Assembly (NCBI GenBank): GCA_032907525.1
Contig: JAJJPM010000099.1
Location: forward strand, 1-46,472
DNA: 46,472 bases
DNA from: JAHJQQ01 sp032907525
GTDB lineage: Bacteria; Pseudomonadota; Gammaproteobacteria; Thiohalobacterales; Thiohalobacteraceae
Reading direction: 5' to 3'
A program made the translations under genes and the position numbers. Under the pieces are notes generated by a model that was not told the origin of the DNA, made no database searches, and saw only the letters and a list, made by a program, of their open reading frames with translations. Every line of letters begins with the position of its first letter. Positions within the stretch are counted from its first letter, which is position 1. Positions 17,243-25,872 of this stretch are shown piece after piece.

Positions 17243-17603
17243 GGCGAGAATCTCCCGTCGCTGATGGCCGCGGCAGGCCGCGGCCTGTAGTTATTGTTGT
17301 AGTCACCCAGGACTCTAGCACAGCGCGCTCGCGAGAGTCATACATCTGGCGCCCGAAATCCGACGCATCCCGGAAAATAGACTCCATCTGATTGATTTAC
17401 ATGGTATGCCATGATATTGGCGCTACCTGTGGGTATCTCTGTGGACAGTCCTGTGGATGGATTCAGACGGACCGGTAACGGGTGATGGCGGATTCGGTTA
17501 GAATGCGGCGGCCGACGGTCCGGCACCCGCGTATTCCCCGACGCTGCGCTTCCCGGCCTGCCGGACGGCAGCACAATTTCCTTAGATCCGAGTACCTCCT
17601 CGC
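17243..17603. other. 361-base intergenic region between DUF3135 gene and rimO
   Basis: No gene is supported. It contains a GC-rich palindrome GGCCGCGGC-AG-GCCGCGGCC-like near 17266-17286, a CATGG-TATG-CCATG dyad near 17399-17412, three TGTGG repeats at 12-base spacing (17428-17460), and TAGAAT at about 17498-17503, which may be the -10 of rimO without a clear -35. It serves divergent transcription of the DUF3135 gene and rimO. Confidence 0.5.
17428..17460 (+). repeat. three TGTGG-type 9-mers at 12-base intervals
   Basis: TGTGGGTAT (17428), TGTGGACAG (17440) and TGTGGATGG (17452) lie head to tail with a strict 12-base period. Each loosely resembles a DnaA box on one strand (TGTGGATAA), matching mainly in TGTGG. 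They could be a protein-binding array upstream of rimO or chance. Confidence 0.35.
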
Positions 17604-18914
17604 ATGTCCTCCCAGCCCAGAATCGGATTCGTCAGCCTCGGTTGTCCCAAGGCCCTGGTGGATTCCGAACGGATCCTCACCCGCTTGCGGGCCGAAGGTT
17701 ATGGCATCGTGCCCAGCTATACGGATGCCGATCTGGTGGTGGTCAACACCTGCGGCTTCATCGACAGCGCCGTGGAGGAGTCTCTCGATGCCATCGGCGA
17801 AGCCATTGCCGAGAACGGCAGGGTCATCGTCACCGGCTGCCTCGGCGCGCGCGCCGACGAAGTGCTGGCCGCGCACCCCCAGGTCCTTTCGGTCAGCGGC
17901 CCTCAGGCCTACGAACAGGTGATGGGTGCGGTGCATGAACACCTGCCGCCGCCCGCCGATCCGTTCACGGCGCTCCTGCCGCCCGGCGGCATCAAGCTCA
18001 CGCCGCGCCACTACGCCTATCTGAAGATTTCCGAGGGCTGCAACCACCGTTGCACCTTCTGCATCATCCCGTCCATGCGCGGCGATCTGGTGTCGAGGCC
18101 GGCGGGGGATGTCATGGAGGAGGCCGAGAACCTCGTGCAGGCCGGCGTGAAAGAGCTGCTGATCGTCTCGCAGGACACCAGCGCCTACGGCGTCGATGTC
18201 CGCTACGGCACCAGTTTCTGGAAAGGCCGCCCCATCAAGACGCGTCTGCTGGAACTGGCGCGTGCGCTGGGCGGGCTGGGAGTATGGGTGCGTATGCACT
18301 ACATCTATCCCTACCCCAACGTAGACGACCTCATTCCGCTGATGGCGGATGGCCTGATCCTGCCCTATCTCGATATCCCGTTGCAGCACGCCGATCCGCG
18401 CATCCTCAGGGCGATGAAGCGTCCGGCGGCGACCGAGGACACGCTGCGCCGCATCGAGCGCTGGCGTTCCATCTGTCCGGACATCACCCTGCGCAGCACG
18501 TTCATCGTCGGCTTTCCCGGTGAGACGGACGCCGAGTTCGAGACGCTGCTGCAATTCCTGGAGGCGGCTCAGCTCGATCGCGTCGGCTGTTTCGCCTATT
18601 CGCCTGTCGAGGGCGCTGCGGCCAACGCATTGCCCGATGCCGTGCCGGAGGAAGTCAAGGAGGAGCGTCATGCGCGTTTCATGGAGGTGCAGGCGCGCAT
18701 CAGCGCCGCGCGCCTGCAGGAGAAGGTGGGACGCACGCTTGCCGTGATCATCGACGAGGTCGACGCCGAAGGCGCCATCGGCCGCAGCGCGGCCGACGCG
18801 CCGGAGATCGATGGCCAGGTCTACGTGGATGCCCGGGACGTGCATGTCGGCGACATCGTCGAGGTGACCGTCACCGATGCGGACGAGCACGATCTGTTCG
18901 GGGTGCCGGCGTAG
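17604..18914 (+). CDS. rimO: ribosomal protein uS12 methylthiotransferase RimO
   Basis: A 436-residue radical SAM enzyme. The N-terminal methylthiotransferase domain has its three cluster cysteines C14, C50 and C79. The radical SAM CxxxCxxC is C146, C150, C153 in EGCNHRCTFC. A C-terminal TRAM domain follows (from about residue 370). It adds a methylthio group to the aspartate of ribosomal protein S12 (D89 in E. coli). It differs from MiaB by the SEGCNHRCTFCIIPSMRG signature with SMRG. Length fits. Confidence 0.96.
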   Translation: MSSQPRIGFVSLGCPKALVDSERILTRLRAEGYGIVPSYTDADLVVVNTCGFIDSAVEESLDAIGEAIAENGRVIVTGCLGARADEVLAAHPQVLSVSGPQAYEQVMGAVHEHLPPPADPFTALLPPGGIKLTPRHYAYLKISEGCNHRCTFCIIPSMRGDLVSRPAGDVMEEAENLVQAGVKELLIVSQDTSAYGVDVRYGTSFWKGRPIKTRLLELARALGGLGVWVRMHYIYPYPNVDDLIPLMADGLILPYLDIPLQHADPRILRAMKRPAATEDTLRRIERWRSICPDITLRSTFIVGFPGETDAEFETLLQFLEAAQLDRVGCFAYSPVEGAAANALPDAVPEEVKEERHARFMEVQARISAARLQEKVGRTLAVIIDEVDAEGAIGRSAADAPEIDGQVYVDARDVHVGDIVEVTVTDADEHDLFGVPA

Positions 18915-18943
18915 TAGGTGCGGGTATTTGGAAAACGTCCTTT

Positions 18944-19052
18944 GCCACGAAACCCACGAAATCCACGAAAACATTCACGCCAAAACCCAAAATCGGTGCA
19001 TACCCGTATGCGGGATTGCGCCCACTCCGATTTCGTCCGTGTGTTCCGTGGC
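18944..19052. repeat. dispersed palindromic repeat, copy 1
   Basis: The left arm GCCACGAAACCCACGAAA (from 18944) and the right arm TTTCGTCCGTGTGTTCCGTGGC-like (19031-19052) are imperfect inverted repeats separated by about 60 bases. Same family as copies at 25040, 33743 and 34378. It lies between the convergent rimO and rof genes. Confidence 0.6.
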
Positions 19053-19075
19053 GGCCTTTCCGGTTTTCCGATCGC

Positions 19076-19321
19076 CTACCGCGGCGACACAGGCCGTGTT
19101 TCCACGATGCGGTCCAGGCGGATTTCCAGCATTGCGTTTTCCGGGGTTTCGGCGATGAGGAACTCTTCGCCGCTGCGCGTCTGCAGATCGCGCGGCAGCA
19201 GGGTTTCTATGTGCGTCATGCCTTGCGCGTCGCGCCAGCGGATGCGCAATTTCTGTCTGCGCATAATGGCGAGTTCGTACTCGCTGTGCAGGCCGCAATC
19301 GATGGGGACGTAGTCACTCAT
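19076..19321 (-). CDS. rof: Rho-binding antiterminator, Rof/YaeO-like
   Basis: An 81-residue protein starting MSDYVPIDCGLHSEYELA, followed by strands KLRIRWRDAQG and EEFLIAE and ending MLEIRLDRIVETRP. This Y-x-P-I-x-C-x-x-x-(D/H)-x-x-E-L-A opening and small Sm-like barrel length are those of Rof (YaeO), which binds Rho and blocks its access to RNA. It is the last gene of the hemW unit and overlaps the CPXCG gene by eight bases. Confidence 0.75.
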   Translation of the reverse strand: MSDYVPIDCGLHSEYELAIMRRQKLRIRWRDAQGMTHIETLLPRDLQTRSGEEFLIAETPENAMLEIRLDRIVETRPVSPR

Positions 19322-19499
19322 CGTCGCGCCGGGCCGTCAGGCGGATGAGCCGGCCGCCGTCGATCTCGGCACGGAGTTCGATGGGGCGGCAGCAGACGGT
19401 GCAGTCTTCGATGAAGTCGTGATTGCCGGCCGAGCAGTCCACGCTGACGCTGACGGATTCGCCGCAGTAGGGGCAGTCGACGGCAGAGTGCTCAAGCAT
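19314..19499 (-). CDS. CPXCG-motif cysteine-rich small protein
   Basis: A 61-residue protein with CPYCGE at C9/C12 and a second cluster DCTVCC at C33, C36, C37, which together should form a zinc ribbon. This is the CPXCG cysteine-rich family found in many gammaproteobacteria; its function is unknown. Its start overlaps the hemW stop by eight bases and its stop overlaps the rof start by eight, so translation of the three is likely coupled. Confidence 0.8.
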   Translation of the reverse strand: MLEHSAVDCPYCGESVSVSVDCSAGNHDFIEDCTVCCRPIELRAEIDGGRLIRLTARRDDE

Positions 19500-20661
19500 G
19501 TCCATCGTCGGGCAGGAACTCCGCGAGCAGATCATTGAGAAAGCGCCGCCCTCGTTCGCTGCAGCGCCAGGGCTCGTCCGCCTCCAGCAGGCCGCGGTCG
19601 CGGGCGTGTTCCAGCTTCGACAGCACCGCATCGAGCCGCAGGCCGGTGTTCCGTTCGAACGTCGCCGTCTCGAAGCCGGCGTTGAGGCGCAGGGCATTCA
19701 TCAGGAACTCGAGTATCGCCTCGTCCGCGTCCGGTTCGTTGCGGCCGCCGATGCGTGTGTCGTTGCCGCTCGCCGCCAGATAGGCGCGCGGGTTCTTCAA
19801 CTTCCAGCTGCGCCGGATCCGTTGGGCGCCGGCGTCGGTGATCTTCTGGTGGGCGCCGGCCCCGATGCCGAGATAATCGCCGTAGCGCCAGTAGTTCAGG
19901 TTGTGGCGGCACTCCTTGCCGGCGCGCGCATAGGCCGAAACTTCGTATTGAGTATAGCCGCGCGCCGCCAGTTGCACCTGGCCCCGCCGCTGCATTTCCC
20001 AGAGGATTTCGTCGTCGGGCAATTCCGGCGGATGCCGGTGGAAATAGGTATTCGGCTCCAGCGTCAGCTGGTACCACGACAGATGCGCGGGCTCCAGGGC
20101 CATCGCCGTGGAAAGGTCATTCAATGCCTGCCCGGGTGTCTGGCCGGGCAGGCCGAACATCAGATCGAGATTGAAGCTGGCGAAGCCGGCATCGTGTGCG
20201 CCTTCGGCGGCGCGGATGGCTTCGCCGCGGCCATGGATCCGGCCGATTCTGCCGAGCAGGTCATCGTCGAAGCTCTGCACGCCGATGGACAGCCGGTTGA
20301 CGCCCGCGGCACGGAACTCGCGGAAACGCCCCTGTTCGACCGTGCCCGGATTGGCTTCCAGCGTGATCTCCAGGTCCGGCGCACAGGTCAGACGCGCACG
20401 GACACCGGCGAGGAAACGGTCGATCGATTCCGGCGTGAAGAGGCTGGGCGTGCCGCCGCCGATGAAGATGCTGGAGACGACCCTGCCCCACACGCCCGGC
20501 AGCTCCTGGTCCAGATCGCGGAGCAGCGCATCGACATAGTCGCGTTCCGGCAGATCGCTGCGCAGTTCGTGCGAATTGAAGTCACAGTAGGGGCATTTGC
20601 GCACACACCAGGGGATGTGCGCGTAGAGCGACAGAGGCGGCAGGGCGGTAAAGGTGAACAT
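19492..20661 (-). CDS. hemW: heme chaperone HemW (radical SAM)
   Basis: A 389-residue radical SAM protein with CxxxCxxC at C19, C23, C26 (CVRKCPYC) and FIGGGTPSLF. It has the HemW_C domain with HNLNYWRYGDYLGIGAGAH. It lacks the extra N-terminal cysteine pattern of coproporphyrinogen dehydrogenase HemN. HemW binds heme and is thought to deliver it to membrane respiratory enzymes. It lies after rph and rdgB, the usual gammaproteobacterial order. Confidence 0.93.
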   Translation of the reverse strand: MFTFTALPPLSLYAHIPWCVRKCPYCDFNSHELRSDLPERDYVDALLRDLDQELPGVWGRVVSSIFIGGGTPSLFTPESIDRFLAGVRARLTCAPDLEITLEANPGTVEQGRFREFRAAGVNRLSIGVQSFDDDLLGRIGRIHGRGEAIRAAEGAHDAGFASFNLDLMFGLPGQTPGQALNDLSTAMALEPAHLSWYQLTLEPNTYFHRHPPELPDDEILWEMQRRGQVQLAARGYTQYEVSAYARAGKECRHNLNYWRYGDYLGIGAGAHQKITDAGAQRIRRSWKLKNPRAYLAASGNDTRIGGRNEPDADEAILEFLMNALRLNAGFETATFERNTGLRLDAVLSKLEHARDRGLLEADEPWRCSERGRRFLNDLLAEFLPDDGHA

Positions 20662-20729
20662 GGTCGGCCGAACTCTTCCGGGCGGCCGATTCTACCACCG
20701 GCGGAACGCCATGGCTGTCGGGCAAGCCC

Positions 20730-21329
20730 TCAGCGACTGCGGGCCGCCAATGCGGCGACCAACTGGCGCAGCGCCTGGCCGCGATGGCTGAGCGCGTTCT
20801 TCACGGCCGGTTCGAGCTCGGCCGACGAGCAGTTGTGCGTCGGTACGAAAAACACCGGATCGTAGCCGAAGCCGTTGCTGCCGCGCGGTGCGCTGAGGAT
20901 GCGTCCCTCCCAGGTGCCCTGGCAGATCAGCGGCGTGGGGTCATCGGCGTGGCGCATGTACACCATGAGGCACTGGAAGCGCGCGCTGCGCCCGGCTTCC
21001 GGCACGCCCTCCAGTTCGGCGAGCAGCTTCTCCAGGTTCGCGCGATCGCCCGCGCCTATTCCCGCATAGCGCGCCGAATAGATGCCGGGTGCGCCCTTGA
21101 GCGCGTCGACCTCGATGCCCGAATCGTCGGCGATCGCCGGCAGACCCGTGTGTCGGGCGGCGTTGCGCGCCTTCAGGATGGCGTTTTCCACGAAGGTCAG
21201 GCCGGTCTCCTCGGCATCCTGTACCCCGAACTGCGACTGCGGGACCACCTCGATATGGTGGCCGGCGAGCAGTTCGTTGAATTCGCGGACCTTGCCGGGG
21301 TTGCTGCTGGCGAGTACGACAGTGGACAT
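20730..21329 (-). CDS. rdgB: XTP/dITP pyrophosphatase
   Basis: A 199-residue HAM1/RdgB protein. Motifs seen: the opening LASSNPGKVREF substrate loop, the catalytic FVENAILKARNAARHTGLPAIADDSGIEVDAL and the SHRGQAL near the C-terminus. It hydrolyses non-canonical purine triphosphates (XTP, dITP) to monophosphates, keeping them out of DNA and RNA. It starts 12 bases after the rph stop. Confidence 0.96.
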   Translation of the reverse strand: MSTVVLASSNPGKVREFNELLAGHHIEVVPQSQFGVQDAEETGLTFVENAILKARNAARHTGLPAIADDSGIEVDALKGAPGIYSARYAGIGAGDRANLEKLLAELEGVPEAGRSARFQCLMVYMRHADDPTPLICQGTWEGRILSAPRGSNGFGYDPVFFVPTHNCSSAELEPAVKNALSHRGQALRQLVAALAARSR

Positions 21330-21341
21330 GGGGTGATCCTG

Positions 21342-22064
21342 TCAGGATTGGGTGGCGAGCGCCTGACGCTGCGCCTCGATGAGCCGGAAGATCCCGCCCT
21401 GGGCGAGATCCAGCATATCCATGAGTTCGGTGCGCGAGAACGGATGCCCTTCCGCCGTGCCCTGTACTTCGATGAAGTCGCCCCGATCGTTCATGACGAC
21501 ATTCATGTCGGTTTCGGCGTTGCAGTCCTCGGCATAGTCGAGGTCCAGCACGGGCGTGCCCTGATAGACGCCGACCGATACCGAGGCGACCTGCGCCCGC
21601 AGGGGGTTCGTGGTGATGACGCGCTTGTCGAGCAGGTGCTGGACGGCATCGGCCAGTGCGACGTAGCCGCCGGTGATGCTGGCCGTGCGCGTGCCGCCGT
21701 CGGCCTGGATGACATCGCAGTCGATGGTGACGGAACGCTCGCCGAGCGCCTTCAGATCGATCACGGCGCGCAGCGAGCGGCCGATGAGACGCTGGATCTC
21801 CAGTGTGCGGCCGCCCTGCCTGCCGCGCGCGGCTTCGCGGTCCATGCGCGAGCCGGTCGAGCGCGGCAGCATGCCGTATTCGGCCGTCACCCAGCCCTGG
21901 CCCTTGCCGCGCAGGAAGCCGGGCACGCGCTCCTCCACGCTGGCGGTGCACAGCACGCGGGTATCGCCGAATTCCACCAGCACCGAACCTTCGGCATGCT
22001 TGGTGTAGCGACGGGTGAGACGGACGGGGCGCAGCTCGTCGGCCGCGCGCTGACTGGGGCGCAT
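21342..22064 (-). CDS. rph: ribonuclease PH
   Basis: A 240-residue phosphorolytic 3'-5' exoribonuclease that trims tRNA 3' ends. It opens with MRPSQRAADELRPV and contains GWVTAEYGMLPRST, RLIGRSLRAV and DCDVIQADGGTRTASITGG, covering the phosphate-binding and active-site residues. Full length, not truncated as in some E. coli strains. First gene of the rph-rdgB-hemW unit. Confidence 0.97.
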   Translation of the reverse strand: MRPSQRAADELRPVRLTRRYTKHAEGSVLVEFGDTRVLCTASVEERVPGFLRGKGQGWVTAEYGMLPRSTGSRMDREAARGRQGGRTLEIQRLIGRSLRAVIDLKALGERSVTIDCDVIQADGGTRTASITGGYVALADAVQHLLDKRVITTNPLRAQVASVSVGVYQGTPVLDLDYAEDCNAETDMNVVMNDRGDFIEVQGTAEGHPFSRTELMDMLDLAQGGIFRLIEAQRQALATQS

Positions 22065-22115
22065 GGGAATCTCGCGGTTGGTTTTGGAGGAGGGATTATA
22101 AAGGATTCGGGGGGC

Positions 22116-22143
22116 GGGATTCGGGATTCGGGATTCGGGATTC
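22116..22143 (+). repeat. heptamer tandem repeat GGGATTC x4
   Basis: Four perfect copies of GGGATTC run from 22116 to 22143, followed at once by the palindrome GGGGCTAGCCCC. They lie between the PP2C stop and the rph start. Unrelated in sequence to the heptamer array at 38201 but of the same period. Confidence 0.85.
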
Positions 22144-22166
22144 GGGGCTAGCCCCTAGCCCCGCAA

Positions 22167-23039
22167 TCACTTCCCCCGCATTTCGCTGCCGTATTCCGCC
22201 AGCGCCTGCTCGATCTCCGCGATCGCGCGGTCCAGGGGGTCCTGAGGGGCGTTCTTCGTGCGCGGCGTTGCGTCGTCCATGGCGGTGTCGCCCGCATCCC
22301 GCCGTTGTCCGGCCCAGCGCAGCGCGACGCCGCTGACGTTGTCGCTCTGGGGATAGCTCGCCCGTTCGGCGGCTTCGGCCAGCCGGTCGATGGCCTGCGT
22401 CGTGTCTTCCTCTTCGAGGAGGTTGATCAGGCGGGTCTCGGAAACCGCCGACCACAGTCCGTCGCTGCACAGGAGGAGGACATCGCCCTCGACGAGATAG
22501 ATCTTCGGCCCCAGCGTGACCGGAGGCGGCTGCGGCGTGCCGCCGAGGCACAGGCTGACATGGTTGCGCAGCGGGTGGATGCGCGCCTGCTGTTCGGTGA
22601 TCAGGCCGGCGTCCACCATTTCGGCCACCCGGGTATGGTCGCGGGTGCGCAAGGCCACTTTGCCGTCGCGGATCAGGTAGGCGCGGCTGTCTCCGACGTG
22701 CGACCAGACCGCCGTACCCCCCTGCACCAGGCAGGCGACGCCTGTGGTGAGCGGCTGGACGGGCGGCTCCTGGGCCTCCCCCACGCACTGGATGGCGCGG
22801 TGCGCGGCGCGGAAGGCATCCCGCAGGAAGGCGGCCGGATCCTCCAATCCTTCGCTGCCGAGGAACAGCCGGCCCAGGGTGTCGATGAACGCCTGCGCGG
22901 CCAGTTCGCCGCGGGCATGGCCGCCCATGCCGTCCGCGACGGCGAGCAGCACCGCGCCCTCGTGTTCGAGCAGCAGGCAGCGATCCTGGTTGTTCGCGCG
23001 GTTCCCGAGGCGGTTGGCTTGGCCGGCCGTGTAGTCCAT
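22167..23039 (-). CDS. PP2C-family serine/threonine phosphatase
   Basis: A 290-residue PPM/PP2C phosphatase. Metal-binding motifs: NQDR (D19), VADGMGGH (D36), GDSRAYLI and a C-terminal LLLCSDGLW plus DNVSG. The last about 50 residues are charged and may be a linker. It should remove phosphate added by the kinase gene just upstream (three bases between stop and start), a common bacterial writer/eraser pair. Start ATG at 23039. Confidence 0.92.
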   Translation of the reverse strand: MDYTAGQANRLGNRANNQDRCLLLEHEGAVLLAVADGMGGHARGELAAQAFIDTLGRLFLGSEGLEDPAAFLRDAFRAAHRAIQCVGEAQEPPVQPLTTGVACLVQGGTAVWSHVGDSRAYLIRDGKVALRTRDHTRVAEMVDAGLITEQQARIHPLRNHVSLCLGGTPQPPPVTLGPKIYLVEGDVLLLCSDGLWSAVSETRLINLLEEEDTTQAIDRLAEAAERASYPQSDNVSGVALRWAGQRRDAGDTAMDDATPRTKNAPQDPLDRAIAEIEQALAEYGSEMRGK

Positions 23040-23042
23040 GGC

Positions 23043-23987
23043 TCACCCTTTGCCCCACGGGAGGCTGCCGACCAGCCAGCCCAGTGTCGAAGGCGCCTCC
23101 GGCTCCTCTGCGGGCGGCTCGGCATTCAGTGCCTGACCGAAATCGGCGACTGTCTGCGGCCGCAGCAGCGGGTCGACCTCCATGGCCCAGTCGATGGCCC
23201 GCAGCAGGCCGTCGGAGTAGCGCTTGCGGAAGGCGGCGCGCGCGCTCTTCAGGGTATCGCGCTCGTGGCGTTCCTTGGCGGGCGGCGGGGGGCGGCCTTC
23301 GATGCAGGCGCGCATGGTGGCGCCGATGGCGTAGATGTCGGTCCACGGGCCGACATAGCCGTTGGCGTCGTACTGTTCGATGGGCGAGAAGCCGGGGCTG
23401 ATGATCTGGCCCGGCTGGCTCTGGCGGCTCTGCGGGAAGCCGTGCACGGCGCCGAAGTCGAGCAGCAGCGGCTGGCCGCCCGGCCGGATGTGGATGTTGC
23501 CGGGCTTGATGTCGAGGTGCAGCAGGTCCTGGCTGTGGATCAGCGCCAGCCCGTCGAGCAGGGGCGGAAAGACGGTGCGGAGGAACTTCTCGCTCAGATT
23601 GCCGCGCCGCGCCGTGAGGTAGGCCTGCAGATTCTTCCCTTCCTGGTATTCCATCACCATGTACACCGTGCCGTTGGCACGGAAAAAGCTTAGCACGTTG
23701 ACGATATTCGGATGCTTGAGGGTGGCCAGGGCGCTGGCCTCCTGGAAGAACAGCAGCCGTCCACGGCTGAAGCGGCCGGCGTCGTCCTCGGTCTTGGGCA
23801 CGACGCTCTGGTCCTCGCGGCGGCTGGCCAGGCGGCTGGGGATGTATTCCTTGATGACCACCGTCTGGGTGGTCTCGGCGTCCGCGGCGAGGTAGACGAT
23901 GCTGAAGCCGCCGCCGCCCAGTACCTTGGTGATCCGGTAGTGGTCGAGCCGGGTGCCGATGGGTAGGGCTGGCGGGCGCTGCTTCAT
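23043..23987 (-). CDS. Hanks-type serine/threonine protein kinase
   Basis: A 314-residue soluble kinase without a membrane segment. Glycine loop LGGGGFSIVYLA (about 24-34), ATP-binding K46 in VVIKEYIP, catalytic loop HLDIKPGN (H157, D159, K161, N164) where the usual HRD arginine is Leu, and DFG at 177-179. It lacks transmembrane and PASTA domains. ATG 23987 is preferred over an in-frame start at 24137 because family members open KQ-x-PPALP-x-GT and the upstream codons are low-complexity. Partner of the PP2C gene. Substrate unknown. Confidence 0.9.
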   Translation of the reverse strand: MKQRPPALPIGTRLDHYRITKVLGGGGFSIVYLAADAETTQTVVIKEYIPSRLASRREDQSVVPKTEDDAGRFSRGRLLFFQEASALATLKHPNIVNVLSFFRANGTVYMVMEYQEGKNLQAYLTARRGNLSEKFLRTVFPPLLDGLALIHSQDLLHLDIKPGNIHIRPGGQPLLLDFGAVHGFPQSRQSQPGQIISPGFSPIEQYDANGYVGPWTDIYAIGATMRACIEGRPPPPAKERHERDTLKSARAAFRKRYSDGLLRAIDWAMEVDPLLRPQTVADFGQALNAEPPAEEPEAPSTLGWLVGSLPWGKG

Positions 23988-24154
23988 TCGCTTTTCGTCG
24001 ACTGCCTGTCTGTCTCGGTCAGGGGTTCCTGGTGGCCGGCGCCGGGGCGGTTCCGCTGGGTCGCGGGAAGCCTTACCATTAGGCCCTCCCATCGGCCGCG
24101 CGCCGTCGGGACTTGAGCTGCCGGCGTGTAAATCCATGAACTTATAGGTTCCTC

Positions 24155-25024
24155 ATGATCCGAAGCATGACGGCCTTCGCGCGCCAGGAGCGCGAGGGGG
24201 ACTGGGGGGTGCTCACCTGGGAGCTGCGCTCGGTCAATCACCGCTATCTCGAGGTTGGCCTGCGTCTCCCGGACGAGCTGCGCGGTCTGGAGGCGGCGGT
24301 GCGCGAACGCGCCGGGCGCCGGCTCGGCCGCGGCAAGCTGGACTGCAATCTGCGCTTCAGGCCGGCCCTGCGCCGCGCCGCCGACCTGCAGCTCGACGAG
24401 CAGCTCCTGGCCCAGGTGCTGGCGGCGAGCGAACAGATCCGCGCGCGCCTGCCGCAGCCGGCGCCGGTGCCCTCGCCGCTGGATGTCCTGCGCTGGCCGG
24501 GCGTGATCCAGGAAGAGGTCCGCGATCTGGCGCCGCTCGCCGACGCCGCGCTGAACCTGTTCGATGAGGCGCTCGCCGAGCTGGTGGCGAGCCGCGAGCG
24601 CGAAGGGGCGCAGATCCTCGGGCTGCTCGGGGCGCGCCTGGACGCCATGGAGCCGCTGGTCGCCGATGCCCGCACGCGCATTCCGGAGATCCTCGGTCGC
24701 ATCCGCGACAAGCTGCGCACCCGGGTGGCGGAGCTGGTCGCCGCTCCCGATGCCGACCGCCTGGAGCAGGAACTTGCCTATCTCGCCCAGAAGATGGACG
24801 TCGACGAGGAGCTCGACCGACTGACCGGACATATCGCCGAGATGCGCCGGGTTCTGACGCTGGCCGAACCGGTCGGGCGCCGGCTGGACTTCCTGATGCA
24901 GGAATTCAACCGCGAGGCCAATACCCTGGGCTCCAAGTCCGCCGACGTCGAGACCACCCGGGTATCGGTGGAACTGAAGGTGCTGATCGAGCAGATGCGC
25001 GAGCAGATCCAGAACGTCGAATAG
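24155..25024 (+). CDS. yicC: YicC/YloC family endoribonuclease
   Basis: A 289-residue protein with the family opening IRSMTAFAR and RSVNHRYLEVGLRLP, and the closing EFNREANTLGSKS and VELKVLIEQMREQIQNVE. YicC is a metal-dependent endoribonuclease in E. coli, linked to small-RNA turnover. The yicC-gmk-rpoZ-spoT run is conserved in gammaproteobacteria. Confidence 0.94.
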   Translation: MIRSMTAFARQEREGDWGVLTWELRSVNHRYLEVGLRLPDELRGLEAAVRERAGRRLGRGKLDCNLRFRPALRRAADLQLDEQLLAQVLAASEQIRARLPQPAPVPSPLDVLRWPGVIQEEVRDLAPLADAALNLFDEALAELVASREREGAQILGLLGARLDAMEPLVADARTRIPEILGRIRDKLRTRVAELVAAPDADRLEQELAYLAQKMDVDEELDRLTGHIAEMRRVLTLAEPVGRRLDFLMQEFNREANTLGSKSADVETTRVSVELKVLIEQMREQIQNVE

Positions 25025-25039
25025 GCTGAAAAGATTTCG

Positions 25040-25167
25040 GCCACGGAATCACACGGAAACGCACAGCAGGTGCTCGACCGCGGCGTGCCCTGAAACGGCT
25101 GATCACTGCCGCCGGGTTACGACAGCGCCGGTGCGAAGCCTAAGCCCTGTCCGTCTGTTTCCGTGGC
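25040..25167. repeat. dispersed palindromic repeat, copy 2
   Basis: Left arm GCCACGGAATCACACGGAA (from 25040) and right arm TGTCCGTCTGTTTCCGTGGC (25148-25167) are inverted repeats about 90 bases apart. It fills most of the yicC-gmk gap. Confidence 0.65.
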
Positions 25168-25203
25168 AAATGCGGTTTTCGGGTTACAAGGACCATTGAC
25201 GCT

Positions 25204-25824
25204 ATGCAAGGCAATCTGTTCATCGTTTCCGCCCCCTCGGGTGCCGGCAAGACCAGCCTGGTGCGCGCCATGATGGAACGCCTGGGCGACATCGCCTTCT
25301 CCGTCTCGCACACCACGCGTGCCATGCGGCCGGGCGAGCAGGATGGCCGGGACTATCACTTCGTCGACATTGCCACCTTCGAGGCGATGATCGCGGCCGG
25401 CGAATTCCTGGAGCATGCGCGGGTCTTCGACAATTACTACGGAACGGCGCGCGCCTCCGTCGAAGCGCAGCTGGCCGCCGGCCAGGACGTCTTTCTGGAC
25501 ATCGACTGGCAGGGCGCCCGGCAGGTACGCCGCGCCTGGCCGGAGGTGGCGAGCATCTTCATCCTGCCGCCTTCGCGTGCCGCCCTGGAATCGCGTCTGC
25601 GCGGCCGCGGCCAGGACAGCGACGAGATCATCGCCCGGCGCATGGCCGGCGCGGTCAGCGAGAGCGGCCACTACGGCGAGTACGATTACCTCATCATCAA
25701 CGACGCCTTTCCGGCGGCCCTCGAGGAACTCATCGCCATCGTGCGGGCGCAGCGCCTGCGCACCCCGCGGCAGGCCGGCCGGCATGCGGACCTGCTGGCC
25801 GCGCTGCTGGCGTCAACCGCCTGA
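25204..25824 (+). CDS. gmk: guanylate kinase
   Basis: A 206-residue P-loop kinase: APSGAGKTS at 10-18, the GMP-binding SVSHTTRAMRPGEQDGRDYHFV, the YYGT loop and DIDWQGARQV. It converts GMP to GDP. Follows yicC after a repeat-filled 179-base gap and precedes rpoZ. Confidence 0.97.
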   Translation: MQGNLFIVSAPSGAGKTSLVRAMMERLGDIAFSVSHTTRAMRPGEQDGRDYHFVDIATFEAMIAAGEFLEHARVFDNYYGTARASVEAQLAAGQDVFLDIDWQGARQVRRAWPEVASIFILPPSRAALESRLRGRGQDSDEIIARRMAGAVSESGHYGEYDYLIINDAFPAALEELIAIVRAQRLRTPRQAGRHADLLAALLASTA

Positions 25825-25872
25825 ATTGGGTAGACTCCCCACCCGTTTTACCTGCATACGAAGGTCAGAATC

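Noticed and set aside
17338..17574. 78-codon minus-strand open frame before rimO
   Set aside because: No family features or ribosome site; overlaps the rimO promoter region.
23988..24137. N-terminal extension of the kinase to 24137
   Set aside because: Extra 50 residues are Pro/Arg/Gly low complexity; the family starts at the internal ATG 23987.
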